DNA of 64,000 nt from Paragonimus westermani (Eukaryota > Platyhelminthes > Trematoda > Plagiorchiida > Troglotrematidae), in contig QNGE01002644.1 of assembly GCA_008508345.1 (NCBI GenBank), forward strand, positions 1 to 64,000, written 5' to 3'. The notes below the pieces were generated by a model that searched no databases, was not told the origin of the DNA, and was given only the letters and a program-made list of their open reading frames with translations. Shown here piece by piece: positions 33,301-44,579 of this stretch; within the stretch, counting starts at the first letter, position 1, and each line of letters starts with the position of its first letter. Made by a program: the position numbers and the translations under genes.

Positions 33301-34299
33301 AATGTCATTGATCTGACTGTAGATCTCAACTGCACCGCGAGTCCTGTGAACCCGCAAGTTACGGTTGGAAACGCCGGTCCAGACGAACACTGAAAAACGA
33401 ACCACGTCTAGCTTTGATAACGCCAGGCGTGTTCGAGTTTCTACAACGAAATTCACGGCTATTTCTAAAAATATATCTCCCAGTGTTCAGCGTCTCCCTC
33501 TGTCACCCGAGGCCTTCACTAGAGAAACTCCTAGACCTAAGGCATCTACTGTACTCAGAACACTGGAAGAATCAGCTTGAATGCCCCTGATAATGAGGTG
33601 GCTGCGCAAGCAGAGCCATCCACTTATCATCATAGGAATTTCTCTTCGTTTTCTGGAGTAATTGGAAATAATAGCGGCAAACCCAAAATACCTGAACAGT
33701 GCTCTAAATCAACAGTAAGACCTGTAGGGTGTTTACCAGAGAACAGTATTTCGGAATTGCAATATAAGAGTGAACCAAAATAACTTCACAAGCGTCATGA
33801 ATTTGGTTTTAAAAACCACATTCTAAGAAACAACGCTTTGCAGGTAAAACTGAACAATTTGTCTCTCACTGCTTCCATGTCACCCTACCACTACACTAGG
33901 GGTCACGGTTACCATCTATTATCCAAAAGCTCCGTAGTAACTCATCCTCTTACCCAAATTCCCAATATGCATACCCCAACATGTACGTCATAACCTTATT
34001 ATGTCAACAACACAAATGTCTGCCAAACAAGTCCTTTTAATGCACCTGCCCATATTTCACCAACCGTCACCTGGTCCCCTCCCTAAGTCACACTTTGTCA
34101 TCCCTCTATAATGGTACTCTTCCAGCACTTCCTATCATGGAGCCAAACATTTACGACGTCCACTCGATTATGAGCAGAAACTCGGCACCTTTCTCAGATC
34201 AGGCCTTTTCATTTGGTATTTCATAACCCACTGTCCCATCTGTCATGAAGTTCTTTAGCAGTTCATCTGCTGTATCTGATAAAAAGAATTTCGTGAGTT

Positions 34300-34935
34300 T
34301 ATTACTAATGAACGCAAGATCGTTGGTTAGTAAGATGCACATTTACGAACTCTGTCTTTTTATCTAATCCCCATACCATTCTCGTAACTGAGGCTTGGTG
34401 CTCTCTTGACACCCCCAACAGTCAAATGGACATCATAAGATATCACACGTTTCGTAGGGATCGTCTCTTAGGACTTGGAGGTAGGTGTATCATTCACCTA
34501 AAAGAACAACATCACTTGATGAGTTTATGCTTCAAAAACTAGAGGACTCGTTGCGGTTAATGGTCTCTATTGGTTCTCGCGAGCTACTTATAGGATGCAT
34601 CTAAAGACCGCCTAATGCTGCAAGCAATGATTTGACTGCCCTTATGGAGACATTGAACCATGTGTCCAACATGCCTTGTGAACACAAACTATTAGGCGGT
34701 GACTTTAACATGCCAAATATCTCCTGGACATCACTCTCCGCTCCAGTGAAACAGGCTGAATTCCTTTCATGCATTCAGCTGAATGGTTGTAACCAACATG
34801 TGCTAACGCCCACCAGAAAGGGGCATATTTTCGGACTGATATTACCACAGGTATTTCGTCTGTGGAGATATCTGTTCAACACCAATTCTCAGGAAGCGAC
34901 CATAATGTCGTCAAACGTCTGTTCGATTCCAATAT
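34300..34935 (+). pseudogene. LINE AP-endonuclease remnant
   Basis: Pieces across frames: AR.LVSKMHIYEL near 34308-34350, VTEAWCSLDTPNSQMDIIRYH.FRRDRLL near 34384-34470, and KLLGGDFNMPNISWTS near 34687-34735, where GGDFN.P is the endonuclease core containing the catalytic aspartate. ISVQHQFSGSDHNVV at 34864-34910 ends the domain with the conserved SDH, also intact. Frameshifts around 34480-34630 break the middle. The domain would nick target DNA to start insertion. Confidence 0.7.
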
Positions 34936-36612
34936 GGCTACCAAACGGAGAGCTGCATTCTACCGTCCTACCAAATTCATTGATTGGAATGTCTTTTTCT
35001 CCCTACTGAGATCCTCAGATTGGAATACCTTCTCCCGCACATCAGACTCAAGCATGGCGGCCGGAGAACTTATCAGACATCTAACGTTTTGTATCGACTT
35101 TTCGGCTCCCATTAAATCAAAACGTGTTGGCTCGTATATACATGGCAAAATCCTTACTGCAAGAGAGACTGACAGACTTAAAATGCTTAAGTCGAGGTAC
35201 GGTAGGACATTAGACTGTCCCCTGGTGATGCAGATGAGCAAAATTTTTGAACACAAAGAACGTCAGACGCAACTTCGTCATATAGACGAAAAGAAACTCG
35301 CGCTCCGTAGTGAGCAGGAAAGCACGAAACTAGTCCAACTAATGAGACGGAGAAATTTCACGAGGGACCCTGCTACAAGAATTATTATTCTCAAAGACAA
35401 AACGGTTGTCGACTACTCTATAACGATGTGCGAAATATTCAACTCACATTTCGTTGCCTTGTTCAGCATAGAATGTACACCATTACCTGCTGATATCCCG
35501 TCGAGAACAGAAAAAGTCTTGAGTAATGTTCCAATCGATGTTCGAAGTGTTCTTTCACAGTTAGCTAACACGAAGCACTCAATCCATCCTGGACTAGACG
35601 GCATTCCACCAACGGTCGTCAAGCAGGCAGGTGAGGATATACCCATCTTCTTACACAATTTGTTTAACCTATCACCTTCATCCAGCACCTTCCATCCTCA
35701 CTGAAAAACCTCGATCATTATGCCTCGTCACAAGAGTCGTCCAAGGCAGAACGTTAGTAACTATCGTTCCATTAACCACACGTCAATCTGCTCGAGAATG
35801 TTTGAAAGAATAATAAAGGTGCACATAACCGAGTTCTTAAGGAAACAAAACCTTATACACCCTTCACAGCACGGCTTCCTTAGTGAACGCTCTTGTATGA
35901 TATTTCAGCCGGAATTCTTGAACCATATATCGACGTCCGTTGACGCAGGAAATGCGGTAATTATCATACGCTTGTACGTGCAGAAGACTATTGATCGTGT
36001 GCCACATAAGCGCCTCTTGATCAAACTAGCATCTTTTGGCATACAAGATCACTTTTATAGCTAGCTGTCGTCATACCTTGAAGGTCGCACTCAGATAGTA
36101 AAAATATGGAGGCACTACTCAACACCAAAACCAGTGGCTAGTGGAGTGGTGCAGGGAAGCACTTTGGGTCCGTTGCTCTTCTAAATCCATATAAATGACT
36201 TATGCGACGTTAATACACATGACAAACTGTTTCTGTTTGCTGACGACATCAAAATAGTTTACACATTCCGTCAGGGCTGTAACACCAATTTCTGTCTACA
36301 AAATATACGACAGGACCTAGCGTCATTGCAGTCGTGGCGCAGAACATGGCTGATGTCGTTCTCAGAGGACAGATCGAACATCATCACTTATGGTTGTAAA
36401 TTACCCGATGGTTCCATCTCACTTGATGGTTGTAACATTGATACAGCCACTTCGGTAAGAGATCTAAGAATAAGGTACTCAGACTCCTTCAATTTCTCTG
36501 GACAAGTATGCACCCGGGTAGCAAAAACTAAATGAACAATAGGCCGTATCAAGAAGACGGTCAGTCTACCGGCTGCTAAGCTGAAGCTTAACAAAATGTG
36601 GGCTCGGCCTTA
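34936..36612 (+). pseudogene. LINE reverse transcriptase remnant, FADD intact
   Basis: The 280-codon frame from 34862 covers the linker behind the endonuclease and the RT fingers (LANTKHSIHPGLDGIPP at 35560-35610). After a stop at 35702 the frames continue with the YRSI block near 35760, FERIIKVHITEFL near 35798-35835, QHGFLSERSC at 35868-35897, VPHKRLLIKLASFGI at 35998-36045, SGVVQGSTLGPLLF at 36142-36181 and LFLFADDIKIVY at 36230-36262. The catalytic FADD (36236-36247) is unchanged. The loss of motif A is notable: FIDFSKAFD is here YVQKTIDR. Thumb text SLQSWRRTWLMSF follows. Confidence 0.75.
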
Positions 36613-37089
36613 GCTCGAGTATTGCACTTTGACTTACTGTCATCAACGCAAGTCTGATAGGCTTGTGCTAGAAAACCTTCAACGATCGTTCACCAGAAGC
36701 TTATTAGGATGTTCTTCTTTGCTCACTCACAGACAACGCTGTGAACAACTCGGCATTGATCCACTTTGGCTGCATAGGCTAAATTTGAACCCGACGCTGC
36801 TGTATAAACTCATATATTCCAATGCGATTACCACAGCGTTTACTCTCCACTTACAACACAGCCCTCCATATAGTCTAAGAAATAAGGGTTCCACTTTGCC
36901 AACCCTGATATCCCGGAAAATTATACGTGCATGCTTCTTCCTTGTGAAGTATTCATACATTTAGAATAAACTTCCAAATGAAGTTAGAGCCAGTAACTAC
37001 ATTCAGCGGTTTAAAAAAAGGTTTGGACAGTTATCTTACGTTAACACACACAATGTCTATCGTCAAACCCTGCGTATCACCTGATGACA

Positions 37090-37555
37090 TTTTTGAGTGT
37101 GGTCCGAGAAACATTTAGTCGTCAGATGCGTATTACGTAGATAAGAAACTCGTTGTCTAAGGCCCCTTCGAGAACAGCCTGCTTGAAACAGTTTGCCGTA
37201 TGGTTTACTCACAAGATCATTTAACACTTGGCCTACTGCTTGCTCACCAAACCGTTTGAAACCTAACATTATTTTAATGACATGCGTTTATTCTTATATA
37301 TGCAGTGCCCAAATCGCTATGAAATGTGAACGCGGCGGTTAACATTATGTCCAGCAGAACAAAGTCATATGAGCTTTAGTAATCACACACACATTTCATG
37401 CGGCCATTCAGACCGTCGACTCAATTTTCCGTTTGCCCGAATAAATCTTGAATACATAGCAAAATTCCTCAACAAACAGTAGGTAGGGTTATATATTTCA
37501 ATAATCTCAGCAGAAATAAAAATATCCCATGAGTTCTTTGTCGAAAAATTCCGCT
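37090..37555. other. No recognisable gene; LINE 3' flank
   Basis: AT-rich stretch behind the LINE, without clear coding. It may include the 3' untranslated end of the LINE. No poly-A or microsatellite tail is evident. Confidence 0.35.
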
Positions 37556-37559
37556 GGCA

Positions 37560-38182
37560 CATTGTTTGTCGTAGTAAATATTATAACCGCATATTTTCTC
37601 ATCAAACGTGTGGAATTACATTCTCCTTTTCGGTCCCCATATTATCCAATGACGCACGGAACTCCGTCTCGGCTGAAATGTTCGCGAGATGTTCGAGTCT
37701 TTAACGTTTTCGACCAATTGACGAAATCCTCCGTCGACATCTGACCAAACGTACGCTGGTTTGGAGATTTTCCGCCCTGCCTCCCCAAAGCCGAGCTACC
37801 GTAACATTTGTTGGACGCCGATTTTATCCCCTAATGGCGAAACACTCTAAAGATGTGTTTGCGACTTCTTTCAGGAGTGACCTTGAACTATTTAAAAAAT
37901 TGCCCATCACACAACCTTGTAAAAAGCAAATTAGTGTAACATTCCATTTTTATGGTTAACTCTGTGAAGCGAGCGAACTATCTTCTCTGTTGCGTGCGTC
38001 AAAGATTCATAAACTGCAGTCATTCGCCATTTGACCACGTCGTTCTTGATGGCTAGCTCCGCGTTTGTGCTACTGTGTACTTGTTCGTTTTTGTATGGTT
38101 TGTGAATATCTACAGTGAGCGCGCACAACCCAGCGTGCTTCTCACATGCGTTGAGAACTAAACATTATTATCATTATTATTC
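37560..38182 (+). repeat. Dispersed repeat family with 3' hairpin and ATT tail (copy c)
   Basis: This copy aligns with the reverse complement of 22556-23110 over more than 500 bp at roughly 70-80% by eye. It ends with CCCAGCGTGCTTCTCACATGCG, a TCTCA/TGAGA hairpin at about 38140-38156, and then an interrupted ATT run. No open frame is preserved between the two copies, so it is probably non-coding: either a SINE-like element or a LINE 3' end. Confidence 0.7.
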
Positions 38183-38382
38183 TGCATTGCTTGAGATTTC
38201 CCGTACCGGCTGCACGCTGATGTAGCGTGAACCCCATAATGACAAAGTTGAATCTCTCACAGATAGAGGGGTTGCGTTCGCATTACCCTTCTTGAAGAAG
38301 GCTGCTAACTAATCTTGAGATACAACTGGTTTGTTCGCCGTACACATTGTAAAATTATTCCCAAACCTGTATTTCATACTCT

Positions 38383-38520
38383 GTGCATGATCGTAAATGT
38401 CTTCGCCTGCCACTTTCTTGCTGCATGCATGCCTGTCTGTTCGCATGCTTGTCAGCCTACGTCCACCAAAGGGTTACAAAACTTCTGACTTGCTCGCGCG
38501 CTCCATGGGCGGATCTTGAT
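38383..38520 (+). repeat. Dispersed repeat shared with 53270-53400 (other strand)
   Basis: The stretch around ATGATCGTAAATGTC...CTTGCTGCATGCATG...CTGACTTGCTCGCGCGCTC aligns with the reverse complement of about 53270-53400 (and its copy 8013 bp further on). There it lies in front of a minus-strand Gypsy Gag, where a 5' LTR would be expected, so this could be part of a solo LTR of that family. That link is inference. Confidence 0.45.
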
Positions 38521-39490
38521 CAATCCCAGGTATCTTTGTGTATCCATGTCGTTCGGCGATGGTTAAGCCTATCGTAAATTTTACGTAATATATGTTGGGC
38601 ATCTCAGCTGACCGCGTTGTAATGTCGCGTCTGATTTCTGTTGCGTGTACTCGATAGCCATTAAGTTACTGTGTGCCCCACTGCAGTACTACATCAACCC
38701 CAATAACCCATATTACATTGTTGTTTTACCGACAGTGAATGAAGGACCGGTGCACTTGATCGTTACAGCCGGTGTTAGTGGAATAGGCGGTCTCGTGTCA
38801 CTAAGTAGAATACCCTTACACGCTGACTGCGGTTAAAAAGCCGCTGCTCTGTGCTGCGCAGCTAACAGGCGGAGAACCGTTTTTAGATATAAATGAGCTA
38901 TGAAATATCACACGAAGAAGGAAAGATATATGTATTAGTCATAATGGGAGAGCAAATGTAGCGAATTAAGAAAACGGAGAGGCAAACACAAAAAACGCTC
39001 TACGAATGGTAAAATTTGAATAGAGAACATAAGACGAAGGCAGAAATACTAATAAGGTGTGCACCACTACTGCATTTTCAACCAGAAATTCCTACTGCAG
39101 ATGCAATCAAGACCAAAAACTCACTGCGAACTTTGCCCAAAAAAGCAAAATACCCGAAACATCAAGTTTCGACGCTAGTAAACTGTCTCACCACATAAGC
39201 TACTCAAAATTAGCGATATAACATTGAAATTCGGAATGCCTTCAATCGTCTCCAGGCTCTTTTCGTCAACCGTTAATATGAATCGTGTGGCAGAAACAAG
39301 CTGGACCATCCACGCCCGTGCTAATGGCTTCGACCGGCTGAAACACCATCATGTCGTCACAGCCTGCTCACTCGTTTCGTTCTAGAAAAAGAGACCTGTA
39401 ACCGTAGCCTGTATTCATCATCAAATTTGTTCGAGTGGCGACTGCCATCTAAACCAGTTCCGTCACGAAAATTCGCATGCGCTCAAGCAC

Positions 39491-39665
39491 TTGTTTGAAG
39501 GAGTAGACGCACCGGCATGTACGCAGTATCGCGACTCTGGATGCTACAATTTTGGCTCGTTCATTGATTTAATGTCCTTTGTTCACGCCTACTGGACAGG
39601 TAGCATACATACTATTCTGCGTTCATCACCGCTGCCTTGCTTTCTGATTTACGATACATATAACG
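39491..39665 (+). repeat. 5' LTR remnant
   Basis: Shares at least three blocks with 44400-44560 in the same order, at roughly 75-80% identity by eye. The left border is unclear: the first bases TGTTTG at about 39491 could be the TG end, but the sequence in front of ATCGCGACTC is about 60 bp shorter than in the 3' copy. The right border is estimated from the point where similarity ends. Confidence 0.55.
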
Positions 39666-39757
39666 TCGCCCGCAATGTTTGCTTCGATGAATGCACCTGC
39701 AACTTTTGGGTGGATCCAGCAGTATTTCCAACGCCAGATTCGTGGATTACGTGAAAA

Positions 39758-40480
39758 ATGGCATTTACGAAGTACTTGGATTTGTTCAACATGTTAAATA
39801 CATCACTGGACTTGACAGAGTCAACTAAGCTAAAACTTCTGTGCAACCACATGGAAACTGAAAGGCAGAGACAGTTTGACTTCCATTCTCTGCTCCATAA
39901 AACCACCTTGAAAGAAGCCTTGAATACAATTGACAAGATACTGAGGACCGTTACCAAAGTATACGCCTCCAGGTTTACCTTCTCCAGCAACAGTCAGCAG
40001 ACTGGCGGACCACTAGAATGATTCATTTGTCGACTTATAAGAGCCATCCGACCGTGTGAGTACTCTAAAAGGCCTACTGAGATAATTGAAGATTGCATGT
40101 CCTTACAACAGTTTATATTTGGAGTAAGAAATGAGAAAATTCGTGAATCCCTTCTGACTGAGGACGCATCCGAATTATCTTGGGAGAATGCCTGTGAAAT
40201 GATCCGTGTTAAAAATCAAGTTTGATCACAGTGTGTATTGTTCCCGGACTCGCCACAGTCGGTTTCATTGATCAAAAGTTCGAAGCTATCAGCTGCCTTC
40301 CAACCATTTAGAAAATGTTTCCGGTGTGGATCAACAGCACATCGAGAGAATAATTTGGAATTTCCAGCAAAAACTGCTAAATGTTTGAACTGTTCTAAGA
40401 CTGGGCACTCTGCAAAAGTCTGCCGTACGCGCCCGGTACATGCACTAGAGATAGTTGCCGTTACTGTCCCAGAAGAACTT
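39758..40480 (+). pseudogene. Gypsy Gag remnant with two CCHC knuckles, one damaged
   Basis: Two frames give the Gag: 39758-40021 (DLFNMLNTSLDLTESTKLKLLCNHM, the matrix/capsid start) and, after a stop at 40019, continuing text with CEYSKRPTEII, FIFGVRNEKIRESLL near 40110-40160 and ENACEMIR. From 40310 the nucleocapsid reads KCFRCGSTAHRENNLEF, a CX2CX4HX4C knuckle whose last cysteine is leucine, then KCLNCSKTGHSAKVC at 40378-40422, which is intact. The knuckles bind RNA during packaging. The start ATG at 39758 comes shortly behind the 5' LTR and may be genuine. Confidence 0.72.
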
Positions 40481-40979
40481 TCTACCGCAGAATTAATTTA
40501 TGCCTTATATTCGGACAAATATGCTGCTGCTGCTTCCACGTCTGTTAAAGAACCACGAATACCCCGTTCAGATATTCACACGATATATTTTCTATCCTCG
40601 GCCTTAAGACTGCCTCTCGAAATGAAACTATATTCTGCATCTCCAATACCTCTAATCCCCTATTCATTTTATGAGCGCCATTTCAAACATTTACCTATGC
40701 ACCGAACGGTTCATGAATTTGGCAGCTACTCCATTGCACCCATAGAGGTGAAAGAACTTATATTACTCTAACTGTGTGTTAAATTTTCTCCGTCTGCTTT
40801 CGTGGCTGTGCATATATGCAACAACGACAGAAAACCGCCGTTAGGTCGTAACGCAGTGGTTGCTCTGAACCTGGTACCTTCTATTGAACGTGTGACAATA
40901 GCTTCTGTTGACGTGCCAACAGTACATAATAAATGTCCACAATTATTTGCTGATTCAGTTGGTCGTGCAGTCAACGTGG

Positions 40980-42200
40980 CCCACCAAATTCGTTCAAAGT
41001 CGGATGCAAAACCGTCCCCCATATCACAGCCGCGACCGATATCCCTTTCAAAGCAAGAAACAGTTTCTGCCGCTATTAATCTGATGCTCCAAAATGACAT
41101 AATCGAGCCAATAACATGCTCGGCTTGAGTACATCCATCAGTTGCGGTTTTCTAAAAAGATGGTAGCGTTCGATTGTGCACAGGTCTTCGAGCGCTTAAC
41201 GAACAAATTGTGGTTGAAAAATTCATTTTGCCTAATCGAGATGAACTGTTAATTAACTTTGTCAGAGCAGACTTTTTTCTAAAAATTGGACATCAAAAGT
41301 GCCTTCTTCCCCATGCTGCTTACGGCCGATTCCATATCTCTCACTGCTTTTCTCACTACAGAAGGTCTATTCCAGTACGAAGTCCTGCCAATGGGTTAAA
41401 GTTTGGCTCCACTAGCTTGGCGAAGATTCATGATTCAGTCTTAACCTTCATGTCGGGGTTCTACTGTATACATGAATGATATGTTTTCGGTAAATCTAAA
41501 GAAGAACAGGATTCAAATCTTCACTCTGTGCTAAGTTCTCTCAATCAGTTGAACTTACGTTTGAACATGAACAAGTGTGTATTCTGTGTAGCTGAAATAT
41601 CATTCATTGGTCACATCATATGTGATGGAGGAGTTCGCCCCAATGTGTGAGACACTGAGGCTATTGCAAATGCCCCAGAACCTACAAGTCTACTTCAACT
41701 CAAACGTTACCTCGGGCTCTGCTCACACTACTCAAGCCATCTTCCGGATTTCGCCACTGGGGTCGAGCCACTGTGATTACTTACGGAATCCAGTATCCAC
41801 TCTGAGTGGTCCGACACCCAGAGAGAAGCCTTTTCACGCGTGAAGTAGATGATCGTTTCCGTTCCCGTTGTCAGTCTTCGACAAATCCTGCCGTACGTTC
41901 GTTTCAACAGATGTCTCTGATGTCGGTCTAGGAACCGTTCTTTCCCAAATGCAACGAGAACAAGAAAAGATAATCGCATATGCATCACGAACACTTTCTT
42001 GTAGAGAACGTAAATAGTCAGCCAGCGAAAAAGAAGCTTTAGCCTGTTTCTGGGCCTGTGAGAAGTGGCATATGTACCTTTTCGGTAGACACTTCACACC
42101 GAGAACTGATCATGCAGCATTGACGACACTTCTCAGTCAAGGAACTAAAGGCCATAGACCATAACGGATCAGTCGGTGGCATGCCAGACTATGTTCTATT
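40980..42200 (+). pseudogene. Gypsy reverse transcriptase and RNase H start (Mag-like)
   Basis: Blocks in order: RPISLSKQETVSAAINLMLQNDIIEPI at 41035-41115, KDGSVRLCTGLRALNEQIVVEKFILPN near 41155-41240, then a poorly kept palm. The YVDD active site should lie near 41468, where YCIHE is read, so activity is lost. LNLRLNMNKC.FC...ISFIGHII near 41550-41620 and KRYLGLCSHYSSHLPDF near 41700-41750 follow. RNase H begins with FDKSCRT near 41880, VS.DVGLGTVLSQM and [30 protein letters not shown] near 42007-42090, and ends with [11 protein letters not shown] near 42110. Stops are scattered. The protease in front is not readable. Confidence 0.7.
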
Positions 42201-42201
42201 G

Positions 42202-42856
42202 TCCGTTATAGCTCACATAGTCAGTTTTACGTTCTCTCGTTTATCGTGTGATTCCGCTCACCATTCTTGGTTTCACTGATATATCCTGCGCAAAAAACAT
42301 CCCACCCTGCCCGAACACTTGAAATTCTCCAAAGGCTGAACATATCGCGAGCTCCTCAAAATTCTTCGAAATTTGAGCGGAGAATGACGTCCGGTCGGGA
42401 GGTCTATGCGTTTTCCGCAAAAGTACATATGTCCTTACCTCGCCCACATCAAGAAAAATTTTTCGCACATTTCCCCGGCACTATCTACATGGAATAATAA
42501 TCTTATTCTTCGCCAATACACACTCCCCATCCTCCAACCACCCCTTTTTTGATACGATCTTAAGCATTAGGCCAGTGATCACCTTGTGCAGTCCCAATTA
42601 ATGCAGCAAATTAATTGTTCTATCGAATTGCGCAGATCCCAAGTACTATCGACTCAGAAATGTGAAGCTCAGAGGTTTCTGCCTAAACTTGAATTTTCCG
42701 TTCGTATAATGTCTGTTTTGTTGCTCTATTCACATAGCTGACTCGTACAATTCTCAACTATGGTGTTCAAATGTGTAAATGCTTAAAAATCTGTACGTTG
42801 ATCACGCTCTTCTGAGCGCATTTCTCACAAATGCGTCAAGAAATATACCACCATAA

Positions 42857-42923
<67 letters not shown>
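42202..42923 (+). mobile_element. Insertion of about 720 bp ending in (ATT)22, nested in the Gypsy RNase H/linker
   Basis: The Gypsy protein reads ISRWHARLCS up to about 42200 and resumes at 42924 with NYEFGIKYRRGSENQAVDALSRLP, which directly follows in related elements. Everything between has no Gypsy resemblance. Its 3' end holds TCTCACAAATGCG..AAGAAATAT followed by 22 perfect ATT units (42858-42923), the same end as the dispersed family at 38120-38182. A target-site duplication of only a few bases (ATTG) can be seen. The body differs from the other copies. Confidence 0.65.
42858..42923 (+). repeat. (ATT)22 microsatellite
   Basis: 66 bp of uninterrupted ATT. It forms the 3' tail of the nested insertion. 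Other copies of the same family end in short, broken ATT runs, so this one is either younger or has expanded. Confidence 0.95.
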
Positions 42924-44124
42924 GAATTACGAGTTCGGAATTAAATATAGACGTGGTTCAGAAAATCAAGCAGTTGATGCACTTTCCCGCCTACCCTTGC
43001 CTATACGGAGTGATACGGACGATATGAACGAATCTGAAATGGTGACTGCCACTGATGACTTGACAGTTCACGCCGTAACCAGAGTTCGACTGCGAGAGCA
43101 TACCTAAATGGATGATGAACTCCGACAGTTGAAACAATATGTTTCTGCCGGATGGCCTAATGTTAAAAATCTCACTGATTAGCTAAATTGTTATTACCCC
43201 TTGCGAAAGGATCTTTCTGTGACAGACGACTGCACCATGCGTGGATCACGGCTCGTCCCACCACCTAGTTTAAAACGTTAGATTACGCTCTGTGCTTATG
43301 AGGGACATCTTGGCATCACACGAACTCTTCGTCGTGCTAGCGAATGGTATTGTTGGCCAGGAATGTTTTCGGCAATCGAGACTCTTGTCAATAATTGTGT
43401 CCCTTGTCAACATGTTGATAATTCCATCAAATCTATAGTTGCCCCCGTGCGTCCAGTGGAATGCCCTATATGCCCATGGGCAAAGCTGGCTATCGATATT
43501 GTGGGACCTTTTTCAACAGCTCCTTGTAATAAACGTAACATATTGGTCGCCAGCTGCTACCACAGTAAATGACCTGAAGCACACATCTGTAGAGATGTCA
43601 CGTCAATCGCAGTAATTCATTGGATGAAACACCCTATTGCCTGCTTCGGGATTCCTGAGGAGATTGTCACCGATAACGGATCTCAGTTTATCAGTTATGA
43701 GTCCAAAGAATTTCTACGTCGGCAGGAAATAGAATAGTCGCGGACTGTTCCTTACAATCCCGCAAGTAATGGTATGGTAGAACGTTTGAATCTCTCTTTG
43801 AAGGAGTCTATACAGACATTACAGTTACAAGGGGAAGCGTGGGAGGATTTTGTAATTCAAGCGTTATTCACCTATCGCATCAGTCACCATAGAGCGACCG
43901 GAAAAACGCCTGCTAAACTTATGTTCGGGAGAGCGCTACGTACGAAACTTAACGCAGCTCACCAACCTGCAAGTGAAGATATACATATAGAGTTCCTTCG
44001 GAGGAAGGCTCACCAGGAAACCTATGCTAAGTCAGCAGAAACTCCGGTAACCGGAACATTTGACCGTCTCAAGAATCAATCACACAACAAACGGCAACAA
44101 GCTTTTCACCTCCAATCTCCATAA
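42924..44124 (+). pseudogene. Gypsy integrase with preceding linker, DDE residues present
   Basis: YEFGIKYRRGSENQAVDALSRLP is the end of RNase H. The zinc domain follows with AYEGHLGITRTLRRASEWYCWPGM near 43300-43360 and C..CQHVD at 43400-43415. The catalytic core contains WAKLAIDIVGPF (first D, near 43485), FGIPEEIVTDNGSQF (second D, near 43665) and NPASNGMVERLN (E, near 43780). The tail continues in a clean 116-codon frame to 44124 with FTYRISHHRATGKTPAKLMFGR. Stops at about 43182, 43279, 43571 and 43736 break the domain, but the frame is mostly kept over 1.1 kb. Confidence 0.75.
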
Positions 44125-44329
44125 AGCGTACCTTCGGACCCGATACATACGAGTTGAATAATGACAAGAAAGTCAATCAACGTCAAGTATTTACTGGAAG
44201 ATTAACCTGGACCGTCAGTTTACCTTCAGGTACGGAGCAACCCGTTGCAAATCCCTCAAATCCTCGTCGCCCATCAGGGGCTCCGAAATCAGTCGACCTT
44301 TTTGTCTACGCCTAATTCGAAGCTGGCCG

Positions 44330-44340
44330 AAAGGGAGGGA
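44330..44340 (+). promoter_or_regulatory. Polypurine tract
   Basis: aaagggaggga directly in front of tgttgtgtg, the start of the 3' LTR. This is where plus-strand DNA synthesis is primed in LTR elements. Confidence 0.7.
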
Positions 44341-44575
44341 TGTTGTGTGTTTGTACGTCCTTTAGAAGAATAGAACGTTCACCCAGTATCTGATTGGCCA
44401 CTGACGTTCACGTGATACATCGCGACTCTGAATTGTTAGATTGTAACTCGTTCACTGATTTAATGTCATTTGTGTACGCCTACCGGGCAGATTGCATATA
44501 TACTAGTGTACGTCCATTACCCCTGCCTTGCTTTCTGATTTACGATAAAACACCCACTAACGCAGAACAATTTGG
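44341..44575 (+). repeat. 3' LTR remnant
   Basis: Begins with TGTTGTGTG after the polypurine tract. From 44412 it follows the 5' LTR remnant (ATCGCGACTCTG, TTCACTGATTTAATGTCA, CTGCCTTGCTTTCTGATTTACGATA). The right end is estimated at the loss of similarity and is not marked by a clear CA and target-site duplication. Confidence 0.65.
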
Positions 44576-44579
44576 TTAC

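Larger units (their letters stand above)
32590..37085 (+). mobile_element. CR1-type LINE, nearly full length (decayed)
   Basis: A first ORF-like part (32590-33300), an unreadable linker, an endonuclease (about 34300-34860) and a reverse transcriptase with long open frames (34862-36535) and C-terminal tail (to about 37080) lie in one line on the plus strand. RT wording (CMIFQPEF, RVPHKRLLIKL, SGVVQGSTLGPLLF, FADDIKI) is of the CR1/Jockey group. Stops at about 35702, 36062, 36182, 36533 and 36612 break it, but the active site is intact. It is the best preserved LINE here. The end is followed by about 450 bp without coding sign and then by another repeat. Confidence 0.75.
39491..44575 (+). mobile_element. 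Ty3/Gypsy LTR retrotransposon with two zinc knuckles and recognisable LTRs
   Basis: Gag, RT, RNase H and integrase remnants lie in order on the plus strand between two diverged direct repeats: 39516-39660 and 44412-44550 share ATCGCGACTCTG, the TTCA.TGATTTAATGTC block and CTGCCTTGCTTTCTGATTTACGATA. A polypurine tract (44330-44340) directly precedes TGTTGTGTG at 44341, a good 3' LTR start. Double CX2C knuckles in Gag and the RT wording point to the Mag-like branch. About 720 bp ending in (ATT)22 are inserted in the RNase H/linker. Stops occur in most domains, but the integrase is nearly clean. Confidence 0.75.
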
